Positions 1 to 10,628 of a stretch of DNA of 64,000 bases are shown piece after piece (position 1 is the stretch's first letter; each line of letters starts with the position of its first letter). This DNA is from Halichondria panicea (Eukaryota > Porifera > Demospongiae > Suberitida > Halichondriidae): positions 8,821,122 to 8,885,121 of the forward strand of contig NC_087377.1 of NCBI RefSeq assembly GCF_963675165.1, read 5' to 3'. The notes beneath the pieces are model-generated. The model had not been told where the DNA came from, did no database searches, and saw only the letters and a program-made list of their open reading frames with translations. The translations under genes were made by a program, and so were the position numbers.

Positions 1-255
1 GAACTGTCAGGGACATTATATATAAATATATACATAATTATGTACACATGCACACCCACATGCATGCATGCATGTATGTGTGATTGGCACACATTGTAAG
101 GAATTTATATTCATTTAAGGAACTTTTAGGACATGTATATACATGCATGTATACACAACAGACGCTGCATGTGTAAGGAATTTATCTCTACGTAAAGAAT
201 GCACATATACATGCAACCCATATAACCGCATGCACTCAACTCACAGTCTGCCATT

Positions 256-515
256 CAGTGGCGTAGCCAGGATTTTGGAAAGGGCAGGGCCAGAGTATAA
301 TACTAAAAAAAGGTCATCACTTTTCCTCAGCAGTCAGTATGCGCATTAGATGGCCCTGCCCACATTTCCATTCAATGACATCATTCTAGTAACTATGCAT
401 ACAGTACAGTGCAGAATACATTGACAAATCGCGGTGATTTAAGCTGAGTTGGAGTTGATAAAGCACAAAAGGGGGGGGCTCTAGCCCCTCAGCCCCCCCT
501 CTGCCTACGCCACTG
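256..515. mobile_element. MITE with CAGTGGCGTAG termini
   Basis: Terminal inverted repeats CAGTGGCGTAGCCAGG (left) and CTACGCCACTG (right) are flanked by the 5-bp direct repeat CCATT at 251-255 and 516-520. The interior has no coding potential and contains a G-run and a C-run. Termini of the GTGGCGTAGC type are common in animal hAT-like or CACTA-like non-autonomous elements; the 5-bp duplication does not settle which. It sits inside a short direct-repeat context (GTAAGGAATTTA near 97, 175 and 521). Confidence 0.7.
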
Positions 516-556
516 CCATTTGTAAGGAATTTACCTTGATGTAAGGAACTTTGTGG

Positions 557-582
557 ACACACACACACACACACACACACAC
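557..582. repeat. (AC)n microsatellite
   Basis: An uninterrupted run of about 13 AC dinucleotides. Confidence 0.95.
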
Positions 583-613
583 ATGCATATCTACCTATAT
601 GGTACATGTATAT

Positions 614-745
614 GGCGGGTATAATCTTCGAGTGCTAATAATTATGTTTTGTCAATGTGCATTTCATAAATTGCACCAACCCGCGAAAATATCAACCGCA
701 AAAAGTGCCTGTTCATTATAGAGTCTACCCTTGAAAAATAATTAC
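614..745. mobile_element. degenerate CGGGTA-type MITE
   Basis: The imperfect inverted ends GGCGGGTATAATCTTCGAG (left) and CTTGAAAAATAATTACCCGCC-like (right) resemble the CCGTATAGCGGGTAATTTTCG family found many times in this window. No intact CCGTATA terminus is left, so this is an old copy. The rest of the first 1.9 kb shows no convincing gene. Confidence 0.35.
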
Positions 746-1499
746 CCGCCAAAATTATAACACACTGTACATAGTCTTGCAAGCCAGAGGTTATAATATA
801 CCAGGGTCTCCAAGGGTCCGCGAGATTACACTGTACACGCGCAATAACTATCACTCCAAAAGCTGAGAGGTATACGTAAAGATCAACAGGCCTGGTCTCG
901 AGGCAAGGCATGGCTCAGCTCAGGGTATAAGTTATTTTACTTACGTCATCCCTTACCACGGAACACACACAATTCATGTGCTCTCAAATCATGCATTATA
1001 TCATGAAGCTACGCCCCCGCTTCCGGAAGCAATTAAAAGTTGGAGGCTAGTGATCCCAGCTAGCTAGCTAGCAAGGAACAGCTTGCAGCAATACTACAGT
1101 GCACTATCGTTCCTAAAAAGACACAGGAGTCTACTGCAATTTGAAACATGGCTGCAGGATAGAAACAGAAGTCAGGAGGACGAAGTTGACAAATGTTACA
1201 AGTTGAAGACGTGCTTTCATGCTTGTGACAATGGACCCAGAACTGTTAAAATCATTGGCTCTTAGTGTTCCTCGACAAGAAAAGATACTGGTGAACCCTA
1301 CCATCAACCCAGCGAACGCTATAGAAACTGGTAGTGAAAAAACTGAACAGCCATAGCTAATTGTCATGCAGCTACAGCTTTTTTATCATTTCTGTACATT
1401 CAAAAATAGTACTTGTACTTTATACCCTCAAGCTTATAATTCCCTGAGAAACTATGAGATTATGGCTCATAATTCCCTGCTAAACACACACAATTGGGA

Positions 1500-1700
1500 T
1501 CTAATAATAATTATTGGGGGGGCCTAAATTTTTAAGAGGGGGCCTAGAATGTTAAAATTCTAGGCCGGGGGGGGCCAATCTCATGGGGGCCTAAAATTTT
1601 ATGACACCGGTGTCAGAGAATGAATGACTCCCCAGTGGGAGTGACCCCCCCGGTCATTCCTGCCTAAGGTGTGAGGACTCCCCCAGGAGTGAATGACTCC
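1500..1700. repeat. G/C-run and GTGAATGACTCCC repeat patch
   Basis: G-rich and AT-rich blocks alternate (several GGGGGCCTA units around 1514-1600, part of which fold back on each other). They are followed by three degenerate copies of GAATGACTCCC near 1618-1700. This is low-complexity DNA with no coding signal. Confidence 0.6.
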
Positions 1701-1885
1701 CTATGCGCATGTTGTGCCACAAATCCGAAAATCCGAAATGCCTGAAAAATAGGAAATGAAGAGCATTATGGGTGTGGCACTGTGCCTGTGGGTGTGTCTG
1801 GAATGCGTGTGTGTGCGTGACACTATTTTTTTTTTTTTTTTCGTGAAAGCTCTTCCATCTCGTACATGTACAAAAGAATAGTAAT

Positions 1886-1921
1886 GAATAATAATAATAA
1901 TAGAATAATAATAATAATAAT
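1886..1921. repeat. (AAT)n microsatellite
   Basis: Two adjacent AAT runs, preceded by a T16-17 tract near 1826-1842. Confidence 0.9.
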
Positions 1922-1959
1922 GAGGAACCATGCAGGCAAATAAGTCATGTGTAGTTAGT

Positions 1960-3075
1960 TCATGGGTGTGGTGGGACCAGGGACTCGCTTGTCACTAGGT
2001 CGATAGGGGGCTGTCTGGTGGCGTGCCCTTGGCTTGATCGGGCCCCCCTAATGCACATGATGGCTGATCTGAGGAGAGAGAAGGACAGCCTGCATCTGAT
2101 CCATCCCATGGTGGTGCTGTAGGGCTGGTCCCATTTTGTTGACAGGAGAGACGCCAATCTCTTGTAGGTGGAGGTAGCGGTACGTCCAAGGCCCCCGGTA
2201 CTTGACAGGATGAGGGGAGTGAAGGTCGAGTTTTCTACATCTCTGATTCGTTGGTCATAGGCTCTCTTCTTTATGTTTTCATGCTTGCGGTAGGTTGTGG
2301 ATAGTTGCGGTTGCCTGTTTGAGGGAGCGTACGGGTTGAACACCCTAACATCAAAAAATGCTCTCTCAAACCTGCTTCCCCAAAAACCATCTGCTGCCAC
2401 GTCTAATCTGGCACCATCTTGTGTGTTGGCAGATGCACCTGATAGAATTTCGCCGGCGATGGGTTGTAGGTGTGGTTCTATGGCGACATTGTGGCAAACT
2501 TCTGACATGAGGTTGGCCGTGAAGTCTCTGATCTCGTTATGCCTTATGGAGGGATAGCCGCCTTTTGCACATGATAATGCATGTTCCACTCTGAAGTTGG
2601 TGCCACAAGCGCATGTGATTGGGGTGCCATTGGGTTGCCACCCATATCTGAGTGCTAGTGCGTCTCTGAAGGCACCTTTGTGCAGTGCTAGGCCAAATTC
2701 TTCCACTGGTAGTACTGTTAACCAGTTTGAGGCTCCCTTTTCCTGGGATAAGATCATAGCTCGTTGGAGGTTAGGTGGTAGGTTTGACTTGAGCTGGTTG
2801 GCAGAAGTGACGTTGAGCTCCCTTTTTCTTTTTTTGACCTCTAACTTTGCAGTAAACTGCTCTGTGAGAGCCGCGTGTGTGTAGTCCCTTTAGTATGAGA
2901 TTGTAGAGGGGCGCAGAGATTTGTTTGGAGGCAGAGTAGGCCGAGTCTGACAGAGTTGTTGGGTTGTCTATTCCACCTAGCCTAGCTGGAAGTGCCAGCA
3001 GGTCCCTTTCTGTGTCATTGGAGGCTGCTCTTCCACACAGGGCTGGTAGTAATTTTGTCCTTATGATGTCGTGAC
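1960..3075 (-). pseudogene. reverse-transcriptase element, C-terminal fragment
   Basis: The minus strand encodes 265 residues open from 2757 to 1960, and the similarity continues upstream in other frames to about 3075, where LALPARLGGI is readable. That motif is typical of the region after the RT palm in non-LTR-type polymerases. Downstream is a Cys/His cluster (CACGTNFRVEHALSC) and a segment with KWDQPYSTTMGWIRCRLSFS. I recognise this combination as the C-terminal part of repetitive RT proteins of sponges and cnidarians, but I cannot name the clade. No RT catalytic core is present and the frame breaks near 2760, so this is a 5'-truncated dead copy. Confidence 0.7.
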
Positions 3076-3356
3076 ACTATAGTGTCGTCGAGCAATTAGT
3101 TCTATTCCGTATTCCAACACTTGTGCTGTATATGCTGCCCCAAGCTCCACTGAGTATATAGTTGATGAGCTGTCAGCCTGGTTTTTCATTATCGGCCAAT
3201 GTGAGCTGCATAATCCATTTCAGCCTGCTGTCAAGAAGGCCCATGTAAGTCCATGCACATTGATTTATACTTTAGCACTCTTCACAATCTTGCAGCTGTA
3301 GATCTGCAGAGATGAGTCATTATAATTTTATTACCGGATTTTCTGAATCTGAAGCT

Positions 3357-3579
3357 TTAGCCTCGAGACCAGCCTTTCGTATATGAAAGAACCTGGTCAA
3401 GTTCCAATGTGCAACTTGTTCAGCTGAGTCAGCGTTTTACAGTATCGTAATGAGTAATACACCTTGTGCGGGCAATTATCGGTCCAAAAAATTCCTGTAT
3501 TCTAATACACTAGAACGAGTGCTACATTGGAACTTGACCAGGCGTTCTTTCAGATAACAAACGGCTGGTCTCGAGGCTA
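3357..3579. mobile_element. hAT MITE, TAGCCTCGA family
   Basis: Inverted termini TTAGCCTCGAGACCAGCC (left) and GGCTGGTCTCGAGGCTA (right) are flanked by an exact 8-bp duplication CTGAAGCT at 3349-3356 and 3580-3587. An 8-bp target duplication is the hAT hallmark. The interior (223 bp) is non-coding, with a longer subterminal inverted repeat around AAGTTCCAATGT. Confidence 0.85.
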
Positions 3580-3885
3580 CTGAAGCTGGCCCACAGCAAA
3601 ATGTACCTATATCAACAACTGGAGAGTAGTAGATATATACACAGGCGCGCATGTTAGGCCACTAAACGACTAAAAGAGAAATACCGGAAGTGAAATTAAA
3701 TAATGGGCGTGGCAATAGGAGTGGCGCAGCGGGGTTCAATTTGCTAGCGGGTTCTGTACCGGCCAATAAATGCAGCCAACAGCCAGAGCCACAGCACTGC
3801 AGTGTGTGTCACTGTGTACTTTAATTGTCTATGCAATAAACCAACCTGAGTGTGAACACTGCTGCTGCTGATATCACTGAACTGA

Positions 3886-4604
3886 ATGCTATTCGGATGC
3901 ACTACCTTATATAGGGACACTACCATCACATTATCTCCGAGCACATCAATGGATGCAACATCACCTACCCACTATCTCTCCACAACTCTCAACTCCTCCT
4001 CAAACAGCGTCAACTATTCACTCCATTCCACGAAGTCAGGCATATTGTTTAATGCTAGGAGTGTTGCAAACAAACTACGAGATCTTCACGCAGGAGAAAA
4101 CATTGATATTATCGCTGTCACAGAAACACACAGATACAAAACTAATGGTCCCCAATCATTCTGTCTTCAGGAGAGAACTACGAGATCTTCACGCAGGAGA
4201 AAACATTGATATTATCGCTGTCACAGAAACACACAGATACAAAACTAATGGTCCCCAATCATTCTGTCTTCAGGAGAGACAGAAATTGGTAAGGGGGAGG
4301 GATTATAATATGCTTCTGGTTCGCAACAACATCCCTGCAACAAGGCTCCACGACCTTGAAACCGACTGTCAGAGTGAACTCCTATATATGGGTGGAAATA
4401 AGTCACCCTACACCATCAGCTAAAAGTGCTAGTGAGTCTTCTATCGACCTCCAAGCTCGTCCAACATCCACCTAACATTCCTCAGGAACTCTCTATCAAC
4501 GATTTTTTCATATTCAGAATCATGCCCATGCAGTGATCATTGGCGAAGACTTTAACATCCCGTCTATCAATTGGAGACTATACTTGCATCGAATCTATGT
4601 GACA
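3886..4604 (+). pseudogene. CR1/Jockey-type LINE, endonuclease region, part 1
   Basis: Reading frames contain LFNARSVANKLRDL followed by IDIIAVTETH, the start of the APE-type endonuclease of non-LTR retrotransposons. Near 4534-4575 there is GEDFNIPSINW, the (G)DFN motif that bears catalytic residues in this family. The coding sequence is broken three ways: a 103-bp tandem duplication (4073-4278) shifts the frame, stops occur near 4424, and a 1.45-kb MITE interrupts it from 4607. The continuation lies at 6061-6590. Any upstream ORF1 was not recognised. Confidence 0.75.
4073..4278 (+). repeat. exact 103-bp tandem duplication in LINE endonuclease
   Basis: Units 4073-4175 and 4176-4278 are identical by eye and both encode the segment beginning LRDLHAGENIDIIAV. 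The 103-bp period is not a multiple of three, so the duplication alone disrupts the frame. Confidence 0.9.
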
Positions 4605-4606
4605 TA

Positions 4607-6058
4607 CAGTGCACGTGCATCCAGTCTATATAGAGAGTACATATAAATTATATAGGATACCAAAATAGGTGAGTATAATTATAGTTGTATACTTATATAT
4701 CTGATCAACATTGGAACATTTCTAGAAATTGTGCTGATATAATTATATATATATATATATAATACCATTGTATATAGGTGAATGAATAAGCTACCATAAT
4801 AATTACTAATTTATCGGACACTTCTAATTACCCCGGACACTCTTTTGGGCAATTTTCGTTGTTCTAATACAACGGACACTCCATGCAGTGCTTTAATATT
4901 CCCGACAATACCTTGAAAAGTTGAGTTACGGCCGCAGCAAATTTTTTTTACTGAAACTGCAGCTAAAAATGTCCTTAAAACTGCATCACAACGATTAACA
5001 ATCAATAGTATGGCTATATACTCGTGCAATAAGGGATTAATAGCACTCATAACAAGCACTGGCAAGGTTAATAGCACTCGGCTACGCCTTGTGCAATTAG
5101 TATATCCTTGCCATGCATTGCTTGTTACTTGTGCTATTAATCCCATATTGCACTCTTAGCCATACTATATTATATAGGAGCATAATCGGAACACCCATGC
5201 ATGCATTCTCGGAACATGCAGCCCTCGGGGTATACGCCCTCGTGCTTCAGTGCAATATATTCCATACATCCCTTGTGCCCGTGTTATAACTATATATAAC
5301 ATACTATATTAGCTATAGTGCAACTATTCAGTCGCTCACTGTTCTATTAAACTTAGCTAGCTCGCATGTAGCTGCTTGCTTAATTGTTCTAATTATTCCG
5401 GACACTTTGCATGCTCTATAAAAATCTGTTCCAATTATACAAGGACAATTTCCAAAATAATTATTTTTTGCTGTCCGATAAATTAAAAGATATATATACA
5501 AAAATACTTCCCCAAAAGTTGTTGTATAGTGGGAAATCATTTTAGGTGAAAAATGGGGGTGATGGTGTGTAGCATCAATTATCTCTGGAACTAAAGTTTC
5601 TGCATGGACAAACTTTTCTTATCAAAAGTTAGACAATTAATTTTATTCAAGCTTACTCGGTGTAATTTTTGGACCTTAGCTGTGAGATCTTCTTCAAATC
5701 TCTCCTTAACTGAAATGGCACTAAAAACTAGCAATTTTGAGCACTGCGGAGGATGTGTAGATATATTTAAGCAACATAGAACCTTTCACAAGATAGCCAA
5801 ACTATCTATAGATGTTGTGACAAAGTTCCAAACCGGCCTTATAACCGGAAACCTTATAGGCCTTTTCTCCCCCTAACTGATTACCCATGCATGGCCACTA
5901 TATATATATATATATATAACACTGTTTTATTAATCACCACAGCTTATTCATTTACCTACACGGATCAGTCGACTTTCTCCATATTTATACTTAAGTATAC
6001 CACTATACTCACACATTAATTTGTGGTATATTCTAACTCTTATAGATTGGATGCACTG
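4607..6058. mobile_element. MITE-A (CAGTGCATCCAGTCT termini) inserted in LINE
   Basis: The left end CAGTGCACGTGCATCCAGTC and the right end GATTGGATGCACTG are flanked by TA on both sides (4605-4606, 6059-6060). A shorter second copy lies at 51863-52579 with the same ends and homologous interior, including a shared block around 5540-5870. The TA target and CAGTG ends suggest a Tc1/mariner-type non-autonomous element. The copy is enlarged by a nested MITE-B (4809-5493). The short ORF in its right half is shared with the other copy only as non-coding sequence, so I do not call a gene. Confidence 0.8.
4809..5493. mobile_element. MITE-B, degenerate copy nested in MITE-A
   Basis: AATTTATCGGACACTTCTAA at the left and GTCCGATAAATT at the right match the ends and interior of the better copies at 37070-37468 and 52970-53346, but the outer CCGTATAT bases are lost. 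An extra segment (about 4922-5325) containing GAAACTGCAGCTAAAA and TGCTATTAATCCCATATTGC also occurs at 38566-38720, so at least one further insertion lies inside. Confidence 0.65.
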
Positions 6059-6060
6059 TA

Positions 6061-6590
6061 TAGTGAATGACAACTCCGGTCAGTGCATATTTCTACTCCC
6101 TCCACCAAATTGTAACAGCTCCGACAAGACAAAAAAACACACTCGACTTAGTGCTCACCGGCAACATTTCAAGTTATGGTAACTGAAAGAATCCATGGGA
6201 GTGATCACGAAGCTGTATCTTGTCCTAAAATCCACAAGACCCAACATTCCTATGTGTTTTACTTCGAGAGGGGACTTTGTCAAATTCCAAGGAATGCTGA
6301 GAATTATATTCCATGAAATAATTGTGTGGTTCATTTCCGAGCGATGCCTGGATGAAGTTCAAATACCTGCTGCTGATTGATGTCAGCAGACTAATGCATC
6401 CCTATAAGCTCACTCTCACAAACAAGAAACGCTCTATACCGGGTTAGCCCAAGAAACGGTACGAGTGATGATGATGATCAGACACAAGGGCAGGCACCCT
6501 GCAGGGCTTACCTAAAAGCAAAAAGAACACGAAACAATCTGACTGGTAGATACAATAACCATATAGCAGCACCGTGCAAGAATTCTAGAA
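6061..6590 (+). pseudogene. CR1/Jockey-type LINE, endonuclease region, part 2
   Basis: After the MITE the LINE resumes: TRQKNTLDLVLTGN near 6120-6170 and GSDHEAV near 6200-6220 are signature stretches of the APE endonuclease C-terminal half. Weaker similarity (LTNKKRSIPG) runs to about 6590. Multiple stops and frame changes show it is dead. The reverse-transcriptase part is absent. Confidence 0.7.
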
Positions 6591-6599
6591 TAAACTCAT

Positions 6600-7090
6600 G
6601 CATATATATAATTATAGGCACTCTTTTTTATTAGAACACCTAAATTTCATGTGGAACACAATCTGCCTCTCTCAGTATGCTCTATAGTGCATCATACAAC
6701 TTTAAATTTTTAAAGGTGCTGTTTTAATTCCCATGCATAATTATAATTATTGTGAAACACAGCTAGCTCACAACCTCACGTTTTAGCTCATGCAATACTC
6801 TTATACTTTTACTATAATTATTGGGAAGTACATTTATAGGATTATAGCTATACGTGACTACCTATAAGTACAATTCCTTTTGAATAACATTGTTCAATAA
6901 AATTCAAACAAAATCCTGCATGGCTATAGCCTATAATTATATACACAGGATCACAGGCTTTTGTTTCACTTCCATGCAATGTCACTATTAAGACTAACAT
7001 GCAATAATATACGTGCATGCAGTCTCACAACAAGTATATGATCTCCTTTACATAATTATAGTTTAATTTTACCACGAAGGCAGTAAAAAA
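6600..7090. other. no gene seen
   Basis: AT-rich intergenic DNA with short ATTATAATTA motifs. I see no coding signal or clear element. Confidence 0.6.
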
Positions 7091-7094
7091 CCTG

Positions 7095-7830
7095 TAAAGC
7101 TAAATTTCTCTTTTAGTGTGAACCCGCTGGACCTCACACTAAAAGATAATTTTACACCAGAGGTGTTTTGCATGTTCAGGCACTGTGTTACACACATTAT
7201 ACCACACTATTTTCAAGTACCACAGAATGTCAGAGACCAACAGCACCAGTAATAATTTGTACAGCTATACATTTCTCTTTTAGTGTGAACCTGCGGGCCT
7301 CACACTAAAAGAGAAATTTTACACCAGAGGTGTTTTGCATGTTCAGGCACTGTGTTACACATATCTACATCATTACCACACCATTTTTAAGTACCACAGA
7401 CGGTCAGAGACCAACAGCACAAGTAACAATTTGTACAGCTACATTTCTCTTTTAGTGTGAACCTGCGGGCCTCACACTAAAAGAGAAATTTTACACCAGA
7501 GGTGTTTTGCATGTTCAGGCACTGTGTTACACATACATCATTATACCATACCATTTTTAAGTACCACAGACGGTCAGAAACCAACAGCACAAGTAACAAT
7601 TTGTACAGCTATACATTTCTCTTTTAGTGTGAACCTGCAGACCTCACACTAAAAGAGAAATTTTCACTTGAGGGTGTTTTGCACGTTCAGGTACTGTGTT
7701 ACACACATCTACATCGTTGTTGCACTGTTTGAAAGTACCACAGAGACCATGCAGCAGCACATGAAGAATTCTTTTTTAGTGTGAGGTCACACGGTTCACA
7801 CTATTATAGTATATAGATCTATATATATAG
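7095..7830. repeat. tandem units of about 170 bp, each with a strong hairpin
   Basis: Four full units and a degenerate fifth start near 7099, 7270, 7440, 7612 and 7771. Each contains inverted arms AATTTCTCTTTTAGTGTGA and TCACACTAAAAGAGAAATT around a loop of about 12 bases (ACCTGCGGGCC type), then a common spacer with ACACCAGAGGTGTTTTGCAT and AGTACCACAGA. The arms are better conserved between units than the spacers. There is no coding potential. Confidence 0.9.
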
Positions 7831-8110
7831 CTTTACAGGTTTGTTGCTGTCTCTATAGCTCTGTATACTACTTTCAAACAGTGTAGTGATGTATAGACCC
7901 ATACAATTATAATGCAGTGCAATATATGGTTGCCATGGTAGTGATGCAACATGTCATATACTGAGCACTGGATTGCTTTGATCTGCCCGCTCACTGGGCA
8001 ACAAGGTACAACTATTACATGTACGTCACTCAGTAACACAACATTTTTGAGGTGTGAAATTTATATAGCACTTATAAATGAAGCGTAATCATTTATAAGT
8101 GGTATTTGTA
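7831..8110. other. no gene seen
   Basis: Short ORFs only; unremarkable AT-rich sequence up to the first receptor exon. Confidence 0.5.
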
Positions 8111-8119
8111 CAATCTAGA

Positions 8120-9598
8120 TTTTCCTACTCCAATGTTCCCACTCTGACTAGTGGTACCATAAGTTTGCGGATCATTGTTCAGGTAAGGGCGTACAATCAC
8201 TCTGTGAGGTAATTATGCATGTGTGATACTATTATCTTATGCAGGAATCTGAGGTGCCTTCACGTACCTATCAGTACACTAGCGGTAATGGAGCTGTTTC
8301 CTCAATTATGAGTTTCACTGGTGTCTTTTTTGTGATCAACTTGCCTGAAGTGGAGGATAGTCAAATTATTCTCAAGTCACTGTGATGTTCGTGAATGGAG
8401 CGTGTAGCAGTTCTAATTCAGCCAATTACATTGGTGAGAATGCACATACGCTAAAATTCAGTTCCAAGCTTGGAAATCTCTAACGTAACTCAAGGCGTAA
8501 CTACTGCTACCAGTCACAGTGTCATAGTCACTCTACCCCCTAACGATGTACCCACCTGAGGCACTACTGATCATCTCGTCTGAAGGTGTTCCTATCAATA
8601 GCTAACTTTACAAGACCCTCGATAAACTATACAGTGACATTCAATAACCTGAAGCCAGCTACTGTCTACATCTTCAGCATAAGGATTATCCTTTGTACTG
8701 ACAATATAATGAATGTGGTTGCACCAGTGACTGGAACGTTCACCACAGCACCTAGTAAGTCAATCTATAATTATCACTACAACATGCACATACAGTTTTT
8801 TCTCCCCAGTTCCATCTGTAATGATCATCAGCAGTGCTGGACAGCAAACGTCAGCTCCAGTTTACACTGTCACTCTAACCCTACCTGTGATCAGTTATCC
8901 TCGCAGTGAACTCATTATCATCTCCACCCTTACCCCGGCTGATTCGGCACCAATCACCGATGACTATACCCGCTGTCCTCGCAATACTTTGTTACATTCC
9001 ATGGTATAAATGCCGGTGTGGAGTATTCGTATGTAATTAGGATTGTGCTACAAAGGAGCAACAGTATTAATGTGTCCATTCCATTGACAGGATCATTCAC
9101 AATAAGTAAGACTGAATTGCTGTGTTAAAATGTGTACATTATCATAATTATGGCATATCATTGTTTGTTCTGCTCCTTCTAACAATAATTATGAGCAGAT
9201 GTTTATAAATTAACTTTCACTTATTACTACAAGCTAGCACACATTAATACCTGTCCAGTATAATTATAATGTACAATCATACATGCATGATTAATTTTCG
9301 ATATCCATTATTGTCATATTGACTTGTTCATAACTTGTCTGCTTTTGTTCTGTACAGTGACATCCTTCTCAACTGGAGCTACTGTTGCCCTCACATTTGC
9401 CCTGTTGACTCTGGTTCTTGTAGTGTCCCTTGGTGTCCTCGATGTGCTGGCAGTTAACAAGTGTAGGAGGTCCGAGAAGGTAAATCTGCACTCTGAAACT
9501 GAAATGTGACCACCACCTGTGATATATGAAGAGCCTGAGGCCATTAAACCAGACCCCCTCACCCAGGGGAATGCTGCATATGGAGAAATAGTTTACTG
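8120..9598 (+). pseudogene. FN3-like single-pass receptor, decayed
   Basis: Exon-like blocks on the plus strand are separated by GT-AG introns: about 8120-8185 (TSGTISLRIIVQ then GTAAGG), about 8249-8430 (SEVPSRTYQYTSG), about 8470-8755, about 8819-9103 and a final exon 9357-9598. The middle blocks repeat an FN3-like pattern (SVIVTLPP, then FNNLKPATVYIFSIRII and VTGTFTTAP). The last exon has a TM segment (ALTFALLTLVLVVSLGVL), a basic stop-transfer NKCRRSEK and a tail ending GNAAYGEIVY. That exon is paralogous to the last exon of the sushi receptor at 30325-32512. Frameshifts near 8390, 8560 and 8990 and an in-frame TGA just after HSETEM suggest a pseudogene. Assembly error or stop readthrough remain possible. 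Confidence 0.65.
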
Positions 9599-9619
9599 AA
9601 CATTTCATAACTGAATTAA

Positions 9620-10180
9620 CTTCCCACAGATTACATGCATGATGCGCACTATGATTTTAGCTGAAGTATAGATTCACTCCTCCATATAAACACTGCACAT
9701 AATTATTAGCAAATAAATTCATGTACGATATGATCAATAGCTACACACCAACAATCATGTAAAAGCGATGTAATGACAAAAAAATCATTGTGTGTACAAT
9801 CAAATGCAGTTGTGTATATGTTAGTGTAGCTATACCTATGCACATCATGGATGAATAGGCACAATCAACATTGCGGGTCCATTAATTAAAGGTTTATATA
9901 GGGCCATTAGGCATTGAATTAATAGTCAATAAGATTCTAGACGATGGTCAATAGAGTGCGGCATGGCGATATGCATGATTGCATGACACAATAAAAGTAT
10001 AGTCCCAGATTCTCCAGTCTGAACCAAAGATACTTTGAGGGAGACACATCAATGTAGGAGAGGGAAAAGGGTCTTGACTTGTTTCTCTTACTCATCACTG
10101 GCCACCAGATATGCAAGTAACGTTGTAGAAAGAGGATTCCTGAGGTACAAAATAGTAACTCTCTAGTACATGGTCTAGGT
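9620..10180. other. no gene seen
   Basis: Intergenic AT-rich sequence. The small ORF on the minus strand mostly overlaps the following MITE. Confidence 0.5.
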
Positions 10181-10184
10181 CCTA

Positions 10185-10390
10185 CCGTATAGCGGGTAAT
10201 TTTCGGGGGACAAAATATTCGTGGTTCAGCAATATTGAGACATTTCGTGGGTAATATTTTCGTGGTTGCTGCTTGGATTGTAGGTAAAGGTAGGCAAGGT
10301 CGCTTCATTCGTGGGTAAAATATTCGTGGTCAGACCTCCAACTACGAAAACCACGAATATTTTGCCCCACAAAAATTACCCGCTATACGG
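10185..10390. mobile_element. CCGTATAGCGGGTA MITE
   Basis: Termini CCGTATAGCGGGTAATTTTC (left) and AAAATTACCCGCTATACGG (right) are flanked by TA (10183-10184, 10391-10392). The interior is a fold-back with several TTCGTGG/CCACGAA blocks. The ends of this family are fixed by the empty/occupied pair at about 15113 and 20731-21000. Confidence 0.9.
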
Positions 10391-10420
10391 TATCTCTCTG
10401 GTTCAAAATTACTGACTATT

Positions 10421-10628
10421 GCGCTATTATAGAGTCCTGGTCTATAGTCAAGCCTACACAGTATGCATGCTTTTGGTTGACCCTAAGACTACTATTAAGG
10501 CCGCGCTATTATAGAGTCCTGGTCTATAGTCAAGCCTACACATAGCCTCGATTCAAGGCCGATTTTAAAATACGTATTTTAATCGGCCTGGAATCGAGGC
10601 TAGCCTACACAGTATGCATGCTTTTGGT
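10421..10628. repeat. direct duplication split by a mini-hAT
   Basis: The sequence GCGCTATTATAGAGTCCTGG and the following 25 bases occur at about 10421 and again at about 10503, and ACAGTATGCATGCTTTTGGT occurs at about 10457 and 10609. The second copy is interrupted by the palindrome at 10542-10602. Confidence 0.8.
10542..10602. mobile_element. 61-bp palindromic mini-hAT
   Basis: The inverted halves meet at TTTTAAAATACGTATTTTAA. The ends are ATAGCCTCGATTCAAGGCC and GGCCTGGAATCGAGGCTA. It is flanked by an exact 8-bp duplication GCCTACAC (10534-10541, 10603-10610), and it is the sister of the copy at 51251-51309. Confidence 0.9.

Noticed and set aside
1131-1367. Small ORFs on both strands near 1.1-1.4 kb
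   Set aside because: No splice-framed partner, no domain, no codon pattern; chance frames.
5604-5876. 90-codon ORF in MITE-A
   Set aside because: The second MITE-A copy has frame-breaking changes in the same block, so the conservation is of DNA, not protein.
7095-7830. CRISPR-like array
   Set aside because: Units are tandem with conserved spacers, each has long inverted arms, and the setting is a eukaryotic genome.
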